DNA from: Betaproteobacteria bacterium
GTDB taxonomy: Bacteria; Pseudomonadota; Gammaproteobacteria; Burkholderiales; Ga0077523
Direction: 5' to 3'
Length of the DNA stretch: 64,000 nt
NCBI GenBank assembly: GCA_016125475.1
Contig: WGLR01000023.1
Location: forward strand, 124,001 to 188,000
Shown: positions 1 through 8,236 of the stretch, in pieces
Numbering within the stretch: position 1 is the first letter of the stretch
Layout of the letters: each line of letters starts with the position of its first letter
Program-made: the position numbers and the translations under genes
Notes under the pieces: generated by a model
Database searches by the model: none
What the model saw: only the letters and a program-made list of their open reading frames with translations
What the model was told of the DNA's origin: nothing

Positions 1-25
1 CCCCGACACTCCGTCACGAAACGAC

Positions 26-1303
26 ATGAAGATCTCGAACAGATTCCTGCGGTGGGTGGGCCTGAGCCTGGTGCTCTGCGCGGCCTGCGACGTACGGGCT
101 CAGACGTCCACCGAGACGCCGAGCGAAGGGTTGAGTCGAAGAATGGTGAGGAAGGCGCAGCCGCTTCCGTCCATAGAACCCATCGAGATGGGTTCGTTTC
201 TCGTCTATCCGGACCTCACGGTCACCGGGATGTACGACGACAACGTCTACTACGCGAGCCAGGACAAGATCGGTGACTGGGCCATGATGGCCTCGCCCAC
301 GGTGTTCGTGCAGTCGAACTGGGAACGTCACGCGCTGAACCTCTACGCCAACGTGGACGCGATGCGGTACCTGAGTCGCGAGAGCGAGAACTCCGACGAC
401 TACCGTGTGAGCGCGGAAGGCCGCTACGACTTCACGCAGGACGTGAACGCGTATGGCGGTGCGCGCTGGGCACAGGAGCACGAGGACCGGGAGTCACCGG
501 ACTCGCGCAATGGATACACGCCCACCCGCTACACCAACGAGCGCGCGTACGGAGGCGGGTTTGCCCAGTTCAGTCGATTGTCCGTGCGGCTCGGGGGTAC
601 GGTGCAGCGCCTCGACTACTCGGACGTCAAGTTCCTCAACGGGATCATCAACATGGATGACCGGGACCGCACGCAGTATTCGGGCGGCACGCGCATCGCG
701 TGGGAACTGTCGCCGCACTTCGAGCCGTTCGTCCAGGTCGCGTTCGACCTGCGGCGGTATTCCAACGACCCGGACGATGCGGGCTACTTCCGCGACTCGA
801 ACGGCGAGCGCTACCTGATCGGGACGCGGTTCCTGATGTCCGGCACCGCCAAGGCGGAGATCTTCGGTGGCTATCTCGCCCAGCGCTACGAGGACGTCCG
901 TTTCCCGGTCGTGCATGCGCCGGCCTTCGGCATGAATCTCATCCTGCGTCCGCGTACGGGCACGACGATCTCCGTGTTCGTCGACAGGACCGTGGAGGAG
1001 ACCACGCTGCCGGCGGCGTCCGGCAACCTGAACAGTTACGCCTCGTTCGCGCTCGTGTCGCGGTTCAGTTCCCTGCTGGCCCTGCAGATGAGCGGGGCCC
1101 TGTCGCGCAACGACTACCAGGTGATCGACCGTCGGGACGACTACCTGTCCGGAGGCGTGGGGCTGTACTGGTATCTCGCGCGCGGCATGATCCTCGAGAC
1201 CAGCTACCAGTATCGCAAGCTGAGATCCTCGGTCGCGACGGAGGACTTCTCGAAGAACCAGGTGTTCTTGCGGCTCGTCTTCGCGCTGCAGCCGAGAGAG
1301 TGA
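26..1303 (+). CDS. outer-membrane beta-barrel protein, BBP2-like
   Basis: Putative exported outer-membrane barrel of 425 residues. A signal peptide occupies roughly residues 1-25, ending before QTSTETP. After a short linker the sequence turns into alternating aromatic and polar beta-strands (for example FLVYPDLTVTGMYDDNVYY) that continue to the C-terminus. This strand pattern and length match the beta-barrel porin 2 / exopolysaccharide-export barrel families. No catalytic motif is visible. The ATG sits only 25 bases into the window, so its promoter and any upstream operon partner are out of view. It ends 2 bp before a perfect CRP-type palindrome serving the next genes. The barrel assignment is confident; the substrate is unknown. 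Confidence 0.72.
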   Translation: MKISNRFLRWVGLSLVLCAACDVRAQTSTETPSEGLSRRMVRKAQPLPSIEPIEMGSFLVYPDLTVTGMYDDNVYYASQDKIGDWAMMASPTVFVQSNWERHALNLYANVDAMRYLSRESENSDDYRVSAEGRYDFTQDVNAYGGARWAQEHEDRESPDSRNGYTPTRYTNERAYGGGFAQFSRLSVRLGGTVQRLDYSDVKFLNGIINMDDRDRTQYSGGTRIAWELSPHFEPFVQVAFDLRRYSNDPDDAGYFRDSNGERYLIGTRFLMSGTAKAEIFGGYLAQRYEDVRFPVVHAPAFGMNLILRPRTGTTISVFVDRTVEETTLPAASGNLNSYASFALVSRFSSLLALQMSGALSRNDYQVIDRRDDYLSGGVGLYWYLARGMILETSYQYRKLRSSVATEDFSKNQVFLRLVFALQPRE

Positions 1304-1304
1304 A

Positions 1305-1320
1305 TGTGACGTGAGTCACA
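1305..1320. promoter_or_regulatory. perfect CRP-type operator TGTGA-N6-TCACA
   Basis: The sequence reads TGTGACGTGAGTCACA, an exact match to the CRP consensus half-sites with the standard 6-bp spacer. It lies just after the stop of the barrel gene and about 195 bp before the secreted-protein gene at 1516. The Crp-family protein at 15374-16021 keeps the residues that read TGTGA, which makes this a credible target. Occupancy is inference. Confidence 0.65.
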
Positions 1321-1332
1321 AAGCCGCAGCAA

Positions 1333-1348
1333 ATTGACAGTCGTCAAT
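1333..1348. promoter_or_regulatory. inverted repeat overlapping a TTGACA -35-like hexamer
   Basis: ATTGAC and GTCAAT flank a 4-bp centre, and TTGACA (1334-1339) inside it matches a sigma70 -35 box. No convincing -10 follows at 17 bp. Its place between the CRP site and the 1516 gene suggests a promoter or operator; it could also simply form a small stem in RNA. Confidence 0.35.
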
Positions 1349-1515
1349 GATGAGAGTGTGCACGTTCCGGATCATTCGATTCATGCAGGAAGGGGGCAGT
1401 GATACGGGCTCCTGCTCATGCAGTCGGAGAAGTGGTGGATGGCGGTCGTCTCCCACTCGTGCCGAATGACCGTTACACGGACCGCGTTGACGCAAATCCA
1501 GAAGGAGCCATGCAA

Positions 1516-2127
1516 ATGAAGTCAGTACAAAGATTCTCGTTCAGGCCCGTTGCTGCAGTCGCTGCGCTGGCGGTGGTCGGTCTCGTCGGCGGCGTCGTGG
1601 GGACATCCGGGACGGGTCAGGTCTCGTTCGGTCTCGTGTCCGTCGCCCAGGCTGCCGAGAAGGGTGGTGCAGGGGCTACGGGGCACGGCAAGCACGGCAG
1701 TGCGTCCACGGGCGCAGCTGCCGCCGGAACGGGGTCCACGGGCAAGAGCGGCAAGCCGGGTACGACCGGCGGCGGGCAGGTCTCGGGTTCCAAGCTCGGC
1801 CGGCTCAACATGGCCAGGGCGTTCGTGTCTCCGGGCTTCGACATCGCGAACGTGGACGATCCGGCGGCACCCGTGGCCCAGATCGCGCTGTACAAGGATC
1901 TGATCAGTGGCGACTACAGCGACGATGCGCTCGATGCTGCCGCCACGGCGCTCGGCAACGCGGCCACCGTGAATCCCGTGACGCTGGACACGGTCACGAA
2001 ACTGAACTCGATTCTGAAGGTGACGACCTCCTGGTCGACGTCCCAGCTGGATGCGCTCGCGACGAAGGCGACGGAAGTTCTCGTCGCGCGTCGCACCGAG
2101 GAAGGCGAGACGACGGAAACCAAGTAA
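1516..2127 (+). CDS. secreted hypothetical protein with Gly/Ser/Thr-rich linker
   Basis: Not recognised as a named family; 203 residues. A hydrophobic N-terminal segment ending at AQA (about residues 15-48) looks like a long signal peptide. A low-complexity Gly/Ser/Thr/Lys stretch follows (about 50-95), then a folded-looking C-terminal domain beginning LGRLNMARAFVSPG with regular Ala-rich helices. I chose ATG 1516 because GAAGGAG (1501-1507) stands 8 bp upstream; ATG 1510 would be only 2 bp from it. The next gene, 121 bp downstream, is also secreted and Gly-rich, so the two probably act together outside the cytoplasm. A perfect CRP-type site lies upstream. No function can be assigned. Confidence 0.7.
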   Translation: MKSVQRFSFRPVAAVAALAVVGLVGGVVGTSGTGQVSFGLVSVAQAAEKGGAGATGHGKHGSASTGAAAAGTGSTGKSGKPGTTGGGQVSGSKLGRLNMARAFVSPGFDIANVDDPAAPVAQIALYKDLISGDYSDDALDAAATALGNAATVNPVTLDTVTKLNSILKVTTSWSTSQLDALATKATEVLVARRTEEGETTETK

Positions 2128-2248
2128 CCCGTCGGACATCCGGTTCGCCGAGTCGCAGGATTCGGCGAGCCGGAACGGGAGTCGATGGTGGTGTCGGGTG
2201 GTCCACGCGCGACGAAGGTCGATGCGACAGCAGGTGGAGATCGTACAG

Positions 2249-3172
2249 ATGCGGGTAGCTTCCAAGTGCCTCCTGGCAAGTCTGGTCCTGGTCGGGTTCG
2301 TCTCGGTCCTGACGGGGGGCGGTGCCATCGTCCTGGCGCAGGAAGAAGGTCACGGTGCGGATGCGGGTGGCGGACACACGGGCGGGGCCGGTGGCGGTCA
2401 TTCCGGGGGCGGCGGTGCCGGTGAAGGGGGCGGCCACTCGGGAGGTGGTGGCGCCGGACAAGGTGGCGGTCACTCGGGGGGTGGCGAGAGCGGGGGGGAG
2501 AAGCTGCAGCATGGCCTCCGCGCCGGCCACGAAGGGCATGCATCGGGACAACACGTGGAGGCAGCGCCGCAGGGTCGTGGTGCCGGCGAGAGCAAGGGCA
2601 AGGGTTACGCCGTCAGTCGCCGTTTCGCGGGAGGTGCCGGTATCTGGGGCGGGAATCAGGTGCCCGAAGGGATCGAGAACAACGGTGGCGGCGAGGGGGA
2701 AGGCCCCGTCTATCGCTTTCGCTACTGGGGGGGGTGGAACATTCCGGTGATACCGGACGAACCTCCCATCGGCGGGGGCGGCAGTGCGGCGAGCTTCAAC
2801 GTTCTCACCGGCGATGCGCGTTGCGAGGACATCAGCCCCGGCGTCATCGAACCGCTGTCCGAAAAGAACTGGGCGCGTCTCGACGCGGCTTACGATCTGC
2901 TGCGTGATCCGGTGAAGCCGCCGAAACCACGCGCCCGGCAGGCATCCCTGTTCACGCTCGCCGTTTACCAGTTCGAACTGCTGGCACCGAAGTCGGATGC
3001 CCGGGCCGCGGCGATGTATCTCGCGCACGTCGCGAAGGTGCCACTCACGCCGACACTGGTCGACAAGGTGAACTGGCGCCTGTGCATCGCGCCGAAGCAG
3101 CGGGGAGCCACCACGGAACTCACGAAGCTCGCCCGATCGGAACAGGCCGCGCTGCAGACTTCCGGGCGCTGA
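2249..3172 (+). CDS. secreted Gly/His-rich repeat protein, unknown function
   Basis: Unrecognised 307-residue exported protein. The signal peptide runs about residues 1-30 and ends LAQ. Residues 40-79 contain near-perfect 12-residue units of the form GGGHSGGGGAG(E/Q). The rest is a Gly-rich linker and a C-terminal domain (about 180-307) with Cys residues near TGDARCED and RLCIAPK. The regular histidines suggest metal binding or an extended surface linker, but this is inference. I chose ATG 2249 because AGGTGGAG lies about 9 bp upstream; ATG 2222 is an alternative. It is probably co-transcribed with the secreted protein at 1516-2127. Confidence 0.7.
   Translation: MRVASKCLLASLVLVGFVSVLTGGGAIVLAQEEGHGADAGGGHTGGAGGGHSGGGGAGEGGGHSGGGGAGQGGGHSGGGESGGEKLQHGLRAGHEGHASGQHVEAAPQGRGAGESKGKGYAVSRRFAGGAGIWGGNQVPEGIENNGGGEGEGPVYRFRYWGGWNIPVIPDEPPIGGGGSAASFNVLTGDARCEDISPGVIEPLSEKNWARLDAAYDLLRDPVKPPKPRARQASLFTLAVYQFELLAPKSDARAAAMYLAHVAKVPLTPTLVDKVNWRLCIAPKQRGATTELTKLARSEQAALQTSGR
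2366..2485 (+). repeat. in-frame 36-bp tandem repeat coding Gly/His units
   Basis: This stretch encodes residues 40-79 of the Gly/His-rich protein as a short GGGHTGGA unit, two full 12-residue units and a partial unit. Each unit has one His. The DNA copies differ at third positions, so the repeat is conserved at protein level rather than being a fresh duplication. Confidence 0.6.
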
Positions 3173-3339
3173 GCGCGGAGCAATACAGGACTGTCCAGCA
3201 GGGGGGCGGAAGGGTTCGCGACCCGCGGGACAGCGGATCTGCCGCGACGCAACGTCTCGATGGTGGCGGAGGAAAGTGCCGTACAGCGATGCCCGTCAGC
3301 GGCCTCGCGTGTCCGGCGGGCCGCTGACGGACGGGCGGA

Positions 3340-3906
3340 TCAGAGCCTCGAGAGGTACTGGCTCATGGCGTTGATCTGTTCGTCCGTGAAGTTTTTCACG
3401 GTAGGCGCCATGATGGCACTCTCGCGCTTGCCGTCGCGATACGCCTTCATCTGTTTCGCGAGGTAACGCCACTTCTGGCGCGCGAGTCGCGGGAATTCAC
3501 TCATGCCCAGATAGCCCTTCTGGTGGCACGCGTCACACTTGGCCTCGTCCAGCAGTTTGCGCCCCTCCTCGAGGACGGCCGGGTCGGGGCTGCCGCTCTC
3601 GCGGGTCATCAGTTGCGAATTGAAGAATTCCGCGATCTCCTTCATGTCCTGTTCGGAGAGCACCTGAAGGGCCGCGTTCATCTGGTAGTTCTTGCGCTTC
3701 TGCTCCTTGAACAGCTTCATCTGGGTCACGAGATAGTCGACGGTCTGTCCCGCCAGGTTCGGGTACAGCCACGAGCTGGAATTTCCGTCGATGCCATGAC
3801 AGTTCGCGCAGGAATCCGCCTTCGCGGCGAGCGCGCCATCCTGCCACGTCACCGTTGCCAGCGTAAGCGAAAGGGTCATTGCAAGAGTCACGGATTTAAG
3901 TCGCAT
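3340..3906 (-). CDS. periplasmic di-haem cytochrome c (c4-like)
   Basis: Electron-carrier cytochrome of 188 residues with a signal peptide (about 1-28, ending ALAA). It has two haem-attachment motifs, CANCH (Cys33-His37) and CDACH (Cys124-His128). Candidate axial methionines are in KNYQMNA (Met76) and SAIMAP (Met166). The duplicated single-domain architecture is that of cytochrome c4 / cytochrome c553-type proteins, which shuttle electrons in the periplasm to terminal oxidases. The start is fixed by GAGGAG, 6 bp upstream of ATG 3906. It stands alone, convergent with the Gly/His-rich gene. No partner oxidase is in the window. Confidence 0.88.
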   Translation of the reverse strand: MRLKSVTLAMTLSLTLATVTWQDGALAAKADSCANCHGIDGNSSSWLYPNLAGQTVDYLVTQMKLFKEQKRKNYQMNAALQVLSEQDMKEIAEFFNSQLMTRESGSPDPAVLEEGRKLLDEAKCDACHQKGYLGMSEFPRLARQKWRYLAKQMKAYRDGKRESAIMAPTVKNFTDEQINAMSQYLSRL

Positions 3907-4205
3907 CTTCACTCCTCGAATGTTGCCGTTCCGGCGTCTTCCGTTGCTGCTCGGCGGCAGCCTCCTGTTGTGTGCCACGCTCCGGGGACACACGCGAACC
4001 CGGGGTGGTGACAATCGCCGGAGTATAGGACATTCGAACGCGCGAAGCGTGCCGTGAAAGCTGGGCCGGAACTGCCTGGCTTCACGCCACGCCGTGTGTA
4101 CCCGAGACGGGCGATGCCGTGGACGGACATCGCGACGCCCGCCCCGGATTTCGGTCCTCGCCGCGGGGGTGCGAGCCTTCCCGGCCGCACTCCCGCGGCA
4201 TCACG

Positions 4206-4838
4206 TCACTGCAGGCCGAGCAGGGGGCGGACGTCCGATTCCTTCCAGCACGGTAGCGCCTCGACACGGTTCATCCATGCGCGGAGGTTCGGATAACCGT
4301 CGAGCGGCAGTTTCTGATACATGTGCAGATGCATGGGTGCCGCACAGGCGATGTCGGCGATCGTGACCTTGTCGCCGACGAGCCAGTCGTGTTTGGCGAG
4401 GCGGTCGTCGAGGATCGCCGCGAGCTGGTGGAACTTGGGCTCGTTCGCGGCAAGAGCCCCGGCATCGGTCTCCTGTTTCAGGAACGGCTTCACGAGGTTC
4501 TCGACAAGGTATACGTAGCACGCCGGAAACCACTGGTTCGCCTCCCAGAGCAGCCACCGGTTGATGTCGGCCCGCGTCTTCAGGTCCGTGGGGTAGTAGT
4601 CGTGGCGCTGGTGCTTGTCCGCGGCGTACTGGAGGATCGCGTTCGATTCCCAGAGCACGAAGTCGTCGTCGACGAGTGCCGGGAGGGACGCGTTGGGGTT
4701 GATCGCAAGGTATTCGGGGCGTTTGAACTCGCCCGCGAAATAGTCGACCTTCATGGGCTCGTACGGCGTGTCCATCAGGTGAAAGCCGGCAACTATCTTG
4801 CGGCAATTGACGGTGCAGGGATCGAGATAGACCTTCAT
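4206..4838 (-). CDS. glutathione S-transferase family protein
   Basis: Cytosolic GST of 210 residues. The N-terminal thioredoxin-like domain has the cis-proline in NASLPAL (Pro53) and the glutathione-binding Glu-Ser pair in WESNAIL (Glu64-Ser65). The C-terminal helical domain has the N-cap box motif in DKVTIADI. The usual catalytic Ser/Tyr near residue 8-12 is replaced by CTVNC, so Cys8 or Cys12 may act as in beta/omega-class GSTs (inference). GGAGGAGG lies just upstream of ATG 4838. It is divergent from the SDR gene at 5299. The substrate is unknown. Confidence 0.86.
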   Translation of the reverse strand: MKVYLDPCTVNCRKIVAGFHLMDTPYEPMKVDYFAGEFKRPEYLAINPNASLPALVDDDFVLWESNAILQYAADKHQRHDYYPTDLKTRADINRWLLWEANQWFPACYVYLVENLVKPFLKQETDAGALAANEPKFHQLAAILDDRLAKHDWLVGDKVTIADIACAAPMHLHMYQKLPLDGYPNLRAWMNRVEALPCWKESDVRPLLGLQ

Positions 4839-5298
4839 GTTTGTCCTCCTCCACGGTTGTCTGCGGGGCCACAGTCTCTTCGAACGGGCCGCATGGTGAG
4901 TGCCGGCTTGGCTGCCACGGGTCGCGAACCGCTCCCACTCACATCCGACCTCGCCCAAGGCCGGTCGTTCGAATGGACGGGAGCCTGAGCCGTCACGCCC
5001 CGGCAACCCCCGCAACCGAGGGCACCTCGCGCTTCGGGCAACGGCCGTGCCGTGCTCGAGGCGCGAACGACTCTAGCAAGGAAACTCCGGGTCCACCACG
5101 GCGTCCGTCGGTGCATCGCAGCGCGGTGCTCGAGCGTGTCCCGGGTTTTGCTTCCGGTCCGTGACGACGGAGCGTTCACGCACGTCGACGTTGCGTCGCA
5201 CCATGGGCAAGGTTCGCGACCTTGCGAAAAGGTCGCTGCGCTACACTGCCGCATCGGCAGCCGTTCGGCATCCGGATTACTCGTACCGGGAGAGGCTC
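4839..5298. other. 460-bp divergent intergenic region
   Basis: Separates the divergent GST and SDR genes. I see no convincing gene, RNA or strong palindrome. It presumably carries both promoters, but no clear -10/-35 pair stands out. The short open frames here lack ribosome-binding sites. Confidence 0.4.
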
Positions 5299-6075
5299 AT
5301 GCGTGGGAACCTGTTTTCGCTCGAAGGCAAGGTGGCACTGGTCACAGGGGGCAACAGCGGCATCGGGCGCGAACTCGCACTGGGGCTGCGGGACGCAGGG
5401 GCGAGCGTCGCGATAGGCGGTCGCCGGGCGGATCGCAACGAGGCGGTGCTCGCCGAACTCGGTGACCGCGGTGCGGCTTTCCGGATGGACGTCACCGACG
5501 AGGATTCCGTCGAGCGGACCATCGCGGCCGTCGTCGAGCGCTTCGGCCGTCTCGACGTGCTCGTGAACAACGCCGGTGCCGTGACGCGTGCATCGGCGCT
5601 GGATCTCGAGGCGGACGCCTGGCAGCACGTGCTCGCCGTCAACATGACCGGCCCCTTTCTCTGCACCAAGCACGCTGCACGCGTCATGCGGACGCGCGGC
5701 TCCGGCAAGATCATCAACATCTCGTCGGTGTACGGACTCGTCGCGCCGAGCAAGGGATTGCAGGTCTCGTACACGGCCTCGAAGCACGGTCTCATCGGGC
5801 TCACGCGCGTGAATGCCGTGGAGCTTGCGCCACTGGGCATTCAGGTCAACGCGATCTGCCCCGGCTACTTCATCACCGAGATGACTGGCGACCTCAGCGG
5901 CACGTCGTTCGAACAGGCGATCCGGCGGCGCACGCCGAGCGGGAAACTGGGCGACACCGGGGACCTCGTCGGAACGTGCGTGTACCTCGCATCCGGTGCG
6001 TCGAATCACGTGACGGGAGCCTGCATCCAGGTGGACGGCGGATACTTCGCGTCCGACGGCATCGATCGCGGATGA
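5299..6075 (+). CDS. SDR family NAD(P)-dependent oxidoreductase
   Basis: Classical short-chain dehydrogenase/reductase of 258 residues. It has the cofactor motif TGGNSGIG (16-23), the NNAG motif (90-93), and catalytic Ser142/143, Tyr158 and Lys162 in the expected YxxxK spacing. The end matches the family's DGGY C-terminal motif. The Arg in GGRRADR after strand 2 hints at NADP preference (inference). It probably oxidises an alcohol or reduces a ketone; glucose/3-oxoacyl-ACP reductase-like members look the same, so the substrate is open. ATG 5299 has GGGAGAGG just upstream; the longer frame from 5161 has no ribosome site and would add an unusual extension. Confidence 0.88.
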   Translation: MRGNLFSLEGKVALVTGGNSGIGRELALGLRDAGASVAIGGRRADRNEAVLAELGDRGAAFRMDVTDEDSVERTIAAVVERFGRLDVLVNNAGAVTRASALDLEADAWQHVLAVNMTGPFLCTKHAARVMRTRGSGKIINISSVYGLVAPSKGLQVSYTASKHGLIGLTRVNAVELAPLGIQVNAICPGYFITEMTGDLSGTSFEQAIRRRTPSGKLGDTGDLVGTCVYLASGASNHVTGACIQVDGGYFASDGIDRG

Positions 6076-6752
6076 CCGGTACGTGACGGCCGGGCGCGGC
6101 ACGACCTGATCGTGCACGCGCACTCGCCCCGCGTGGTGCGTCGACCTCCTGTCTCTGCGCAGTTCGCGCAGGCCGATTAGTCCTTTCGCTGGTCCGCGTC
6201 AAGGTAATAGTTCACTTGATTGTGCCCTCCGTGCGCCGGACATTTATGGCGCACTGGTAGTTCGGTCGTGGTGCCGCGCGTGGACACGAGAAGGCCCGTA
6301 CGCTCCATCGACGAACGATCGGCTGCATCCATCGCGTGTGAGTGGGGCGGAACTGATGGGACGACCGACAGGTGAATGCACGTCGTTCCCGGTGAATGTC
6401 GAGCGTGGACAATCGCTCTCCGGGGCCACGGGGTGTGCTGCACGGTACGGGCGCACGCCGAAAGGACGACGTCGCGTGGCAGTCGCCGTGCGTCGCAGCA
6501 CCATGCGTCTCACGGCTCGCCGGCACGTCATGCCGGCAAGCTCCCGATTTCCGGAACGATGGCGAAAGGTTGCCAGCCCGGGCGCTTTCCTCACGCCACT
6601 GCAATGCCCGAACCGCCGTTCCCCGAGCGTCCCCGCCACGGGAACACGACGCAAGAGTTCATCAATTTGGATGATGCGACCACTGGCGCCCTGCTCTATC
6701 TTCAGGCCCGTGTGTGTCTGTTTGCTCGTTCCGTGCCGGATCGTGTCGGTCG

Positions 6753-6769
6753 CGTTGTCGCGGACAACG
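6753..6769. promoter_or_regulatory. perfect dyad CGTTGTC-GCG-GACAACG
   Basis: A 7-bp inverted repeat with a 3-bp centre ending 56 bp before the LuxR-type gene. Size and symmetry fit an operator for a dimeric HTH regulator, possibly the LuxR protein itself. Binding is inference. Confidence 0.45.
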
Positions 6770-6784
6770 GTGTCGTTGCGGATC

Positions 6785-6807
6785 CGGTCGGGACCGCATC
6801 CGGATGC
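6785..6807. promoter_or_regulatory. two adjoining palindromes before the LuxR ribosome site
   Basis: CGGTC-GG-GACCG (6785-6796) abuts the perfect 12-bp palindrome GCATCCGGATGC (6796-6807), immediately 5' of GGGGAGGTG (6809-6817). In RNA these would fold next to the Shine-Dalgarno sequence; in DNA they could be operator sites. Confidence 0.4.
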
Positions 6808-6825
6808 CGGGGAGGTGACAGTGTC

Positions 6826-7479
6826 ATGACAGAAGGGAGCATGCACCGTCAGCACGGACTGGTTGCGACCAGGGCAGCAATGCGTCGCGACGACAAACGT
6901 TGTGTTGCCATGACCAACAAACAAAACAACACGTACGAGAGCATTGCGCTGGATGCGATCGAGATCGGTGTCATCGGTGTCGGATACGACGGCAACCTCG
7001 ACTACATGAATTCGCTCGCGGAGCGAATCCTCGGGTTTCCGACGCTCGGAGTGGCGGGTGAGGCATTCGCCCATTTCCACAACGGAAATCACGTTCTCGC
7101 CAATGCAGTCAGGACTGCAATGTCGTCCGGTGCGAACATCAGCGTCGCGCTGGGAAGCGGGTGTTTCGCGACCGTGGTGCCGTTGCGCGGGCCGGGGCCG
7201 GGCGCGTCCGCCCAGGGGTGCGTCGTGCTCGTCAGCGCCGTCGACCGTCGCGTCGCATCGGTCTCACAGCTCACACAACTGTTCGGCATGACCGTCTCCG
7301 AAGCGCGGCTCGCGCGCGGGCTGGCCCAGGGAAAGACGGTCGAAAGCTATGCGAGCGACAACGGCCTGAGTCTGGCGACCGTCAGGACGCACCTGCGTTC
7401 CGTGCTCGCGAAGACCGGCGTCAAGCGGCAGATCGACCTGATCAGGATCCTCCACGCGATCCTTCCCGTACGGGATTGA
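6826..7479 (+). CDS. LuxR-type (NarL/FixJ HTH) transcriptional regulator
   Basis: Regulator of 217 residues. The C-terminal domain (about 150-212) is a LuxR-type helix-turn-helix: MTVSEARLARGLAQGKTVES followed by NGLSLATVRTHLRSVLAKTG. The middle (about 35-140) looks like a small PAS-type sensor (IEIGVIGVGYDGNLDYMN...AERIL), so the signal may be a cytosolic ligand or redox state. There is no response-regulator receiver domain and no autoinducer-binding domain I recognise. ATG 6826 has GGGGAGGTG about 9 bp upstream; ATG 6841 is possible. It is preceded by a long palindromic leader and stands alone, so its targets are unknown. Confidence 0.8.
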   Translation: MTEGSMHRQHGLVATRAAMRRDDKRCVAMTNKQNNTYESIALDAIEIGVIGVGYDGNLDYMNSLAERILGFPTLGVAGEAFAHFHNGNHVLANAVRTAMSSGANISVALGSGCFATVVPLRGPGPGASAQGCVVLVSAVDRRVASVSQLTQLFGMTVSEARLARGLAQGKTVESYASDNGLSLATVRTHLRSVLAKTGVKRQIDLIRILHAILPVRD

Positions 7480-7772
7480 CCGGCGTCGGTACACGACGCG
7501 GTTCCCGTCCTCCTGCCGTTGCGCCTGCGTCCGGCCAGGCACGTCCACGACCGGGAAATGTCCGGCAGTGCCGTGGGGTCAGGCCGCGACATGTCGTGAT
7601 GTCCTGCGAGAGCCACGACGCGGCTCCCTCAAGTCGTCGCGCCGATGGCCGATGACCCCTTGCCGCCTGCTGCGCGCCGACTTTCCCGACGGAGCGACCG
7701 TGCCGGTCCCGTACCCGTCGGTTTCGGGGATACTGTCGGTCCGGCCGGACGATCATCTGGAGGAAAACCTTC

Positions 7773-8198
7773 TTGGCATTCGAGCTCGCATGGCTCCTCG
7801 TCGGTGTCGCGCTCGTCATCCTCGAGCTCATGACGGGGACGTTCTATCTGCTGCTCCTGGGTGGGGCGTCCCTTGCGGCGTCTGTCGTGGCATGGCTCGG
7901 TCACGCGTTCTGGCTGCAGGCAGGCACCGCGGGATCGGTCGCGCTGATCGGGGTGTTCTGGCTCGCGCGACACCGCCGCAGCCTGGCGGGGCGGGCAGCC
8001 GTGGCGGGAATGGACGTGGGGCAACCGGCGACGTTCGAGACCTGGCTCGACAAGGGAGCGCGGCTGGCCCGGGTTCGTTACCGAGGCGCGACGTGGGATG
8101 CAATGGTCGACGGCGAGGATGATCTCTCGCCCGGCAGGAACGTTTACGTGAAGGCCGTCGACGGCAATCGCCTCGGGGTGTCGGTCCGGCGCCCATGA
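7773..8198 (+). CDS. NfeD family membrane protein
   Basis: Partner protein of SPFH (stomatin/paraslipin) proteins, 141 residues. Two or three hydrophobic helices (about 4-23, 27-45, 47-65) precede a C-terminal OB-fold domain (about 80-141). The order and size match the short NfeD form without protease domain. The start is TTG 7773, supported by TGGAGGA 8 bp upstream; no in-frame ATG gives a complete first helix. It runs straight into the stomatin-like gene, whose reading frame opens at ATG 8195 within its stop codon. The pair is expected to form a membrane-microdomain complex. Confidence 0.85.
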   Translation: MAFELAWLLVGVALVILELMTGTFYLLLLGGASLAASVVAWLGHAFWLQAGTAGSVALIGVFWLARHRRSLAGRAAVAGMDVGQPATFETWLDKGARLARVRYRGATWDAMVDGEDDLSPGRNVYVKAVDGNRLGVSVRRP

Positions 8199-8236
8199 AG
8201 CTGCACAGGATATCCGTTCACGGAGGAGGCTCCTCG

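Larger units (their letters stand above)
6076..6825. other. 750-bp non-coding region upstream of LuxR gene
   Basis: No open frame here has both a ribosome site and a protein-like composition. It contains a 7-bp perfect stem with a 5-nt loop (GCCGGCA...TGCCGGC, 6519-6537) and, near its 3' end, a cluster of dyads listed separately. It could hold a long leader, a small RNA or several promoters. Confidence 0.4.
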
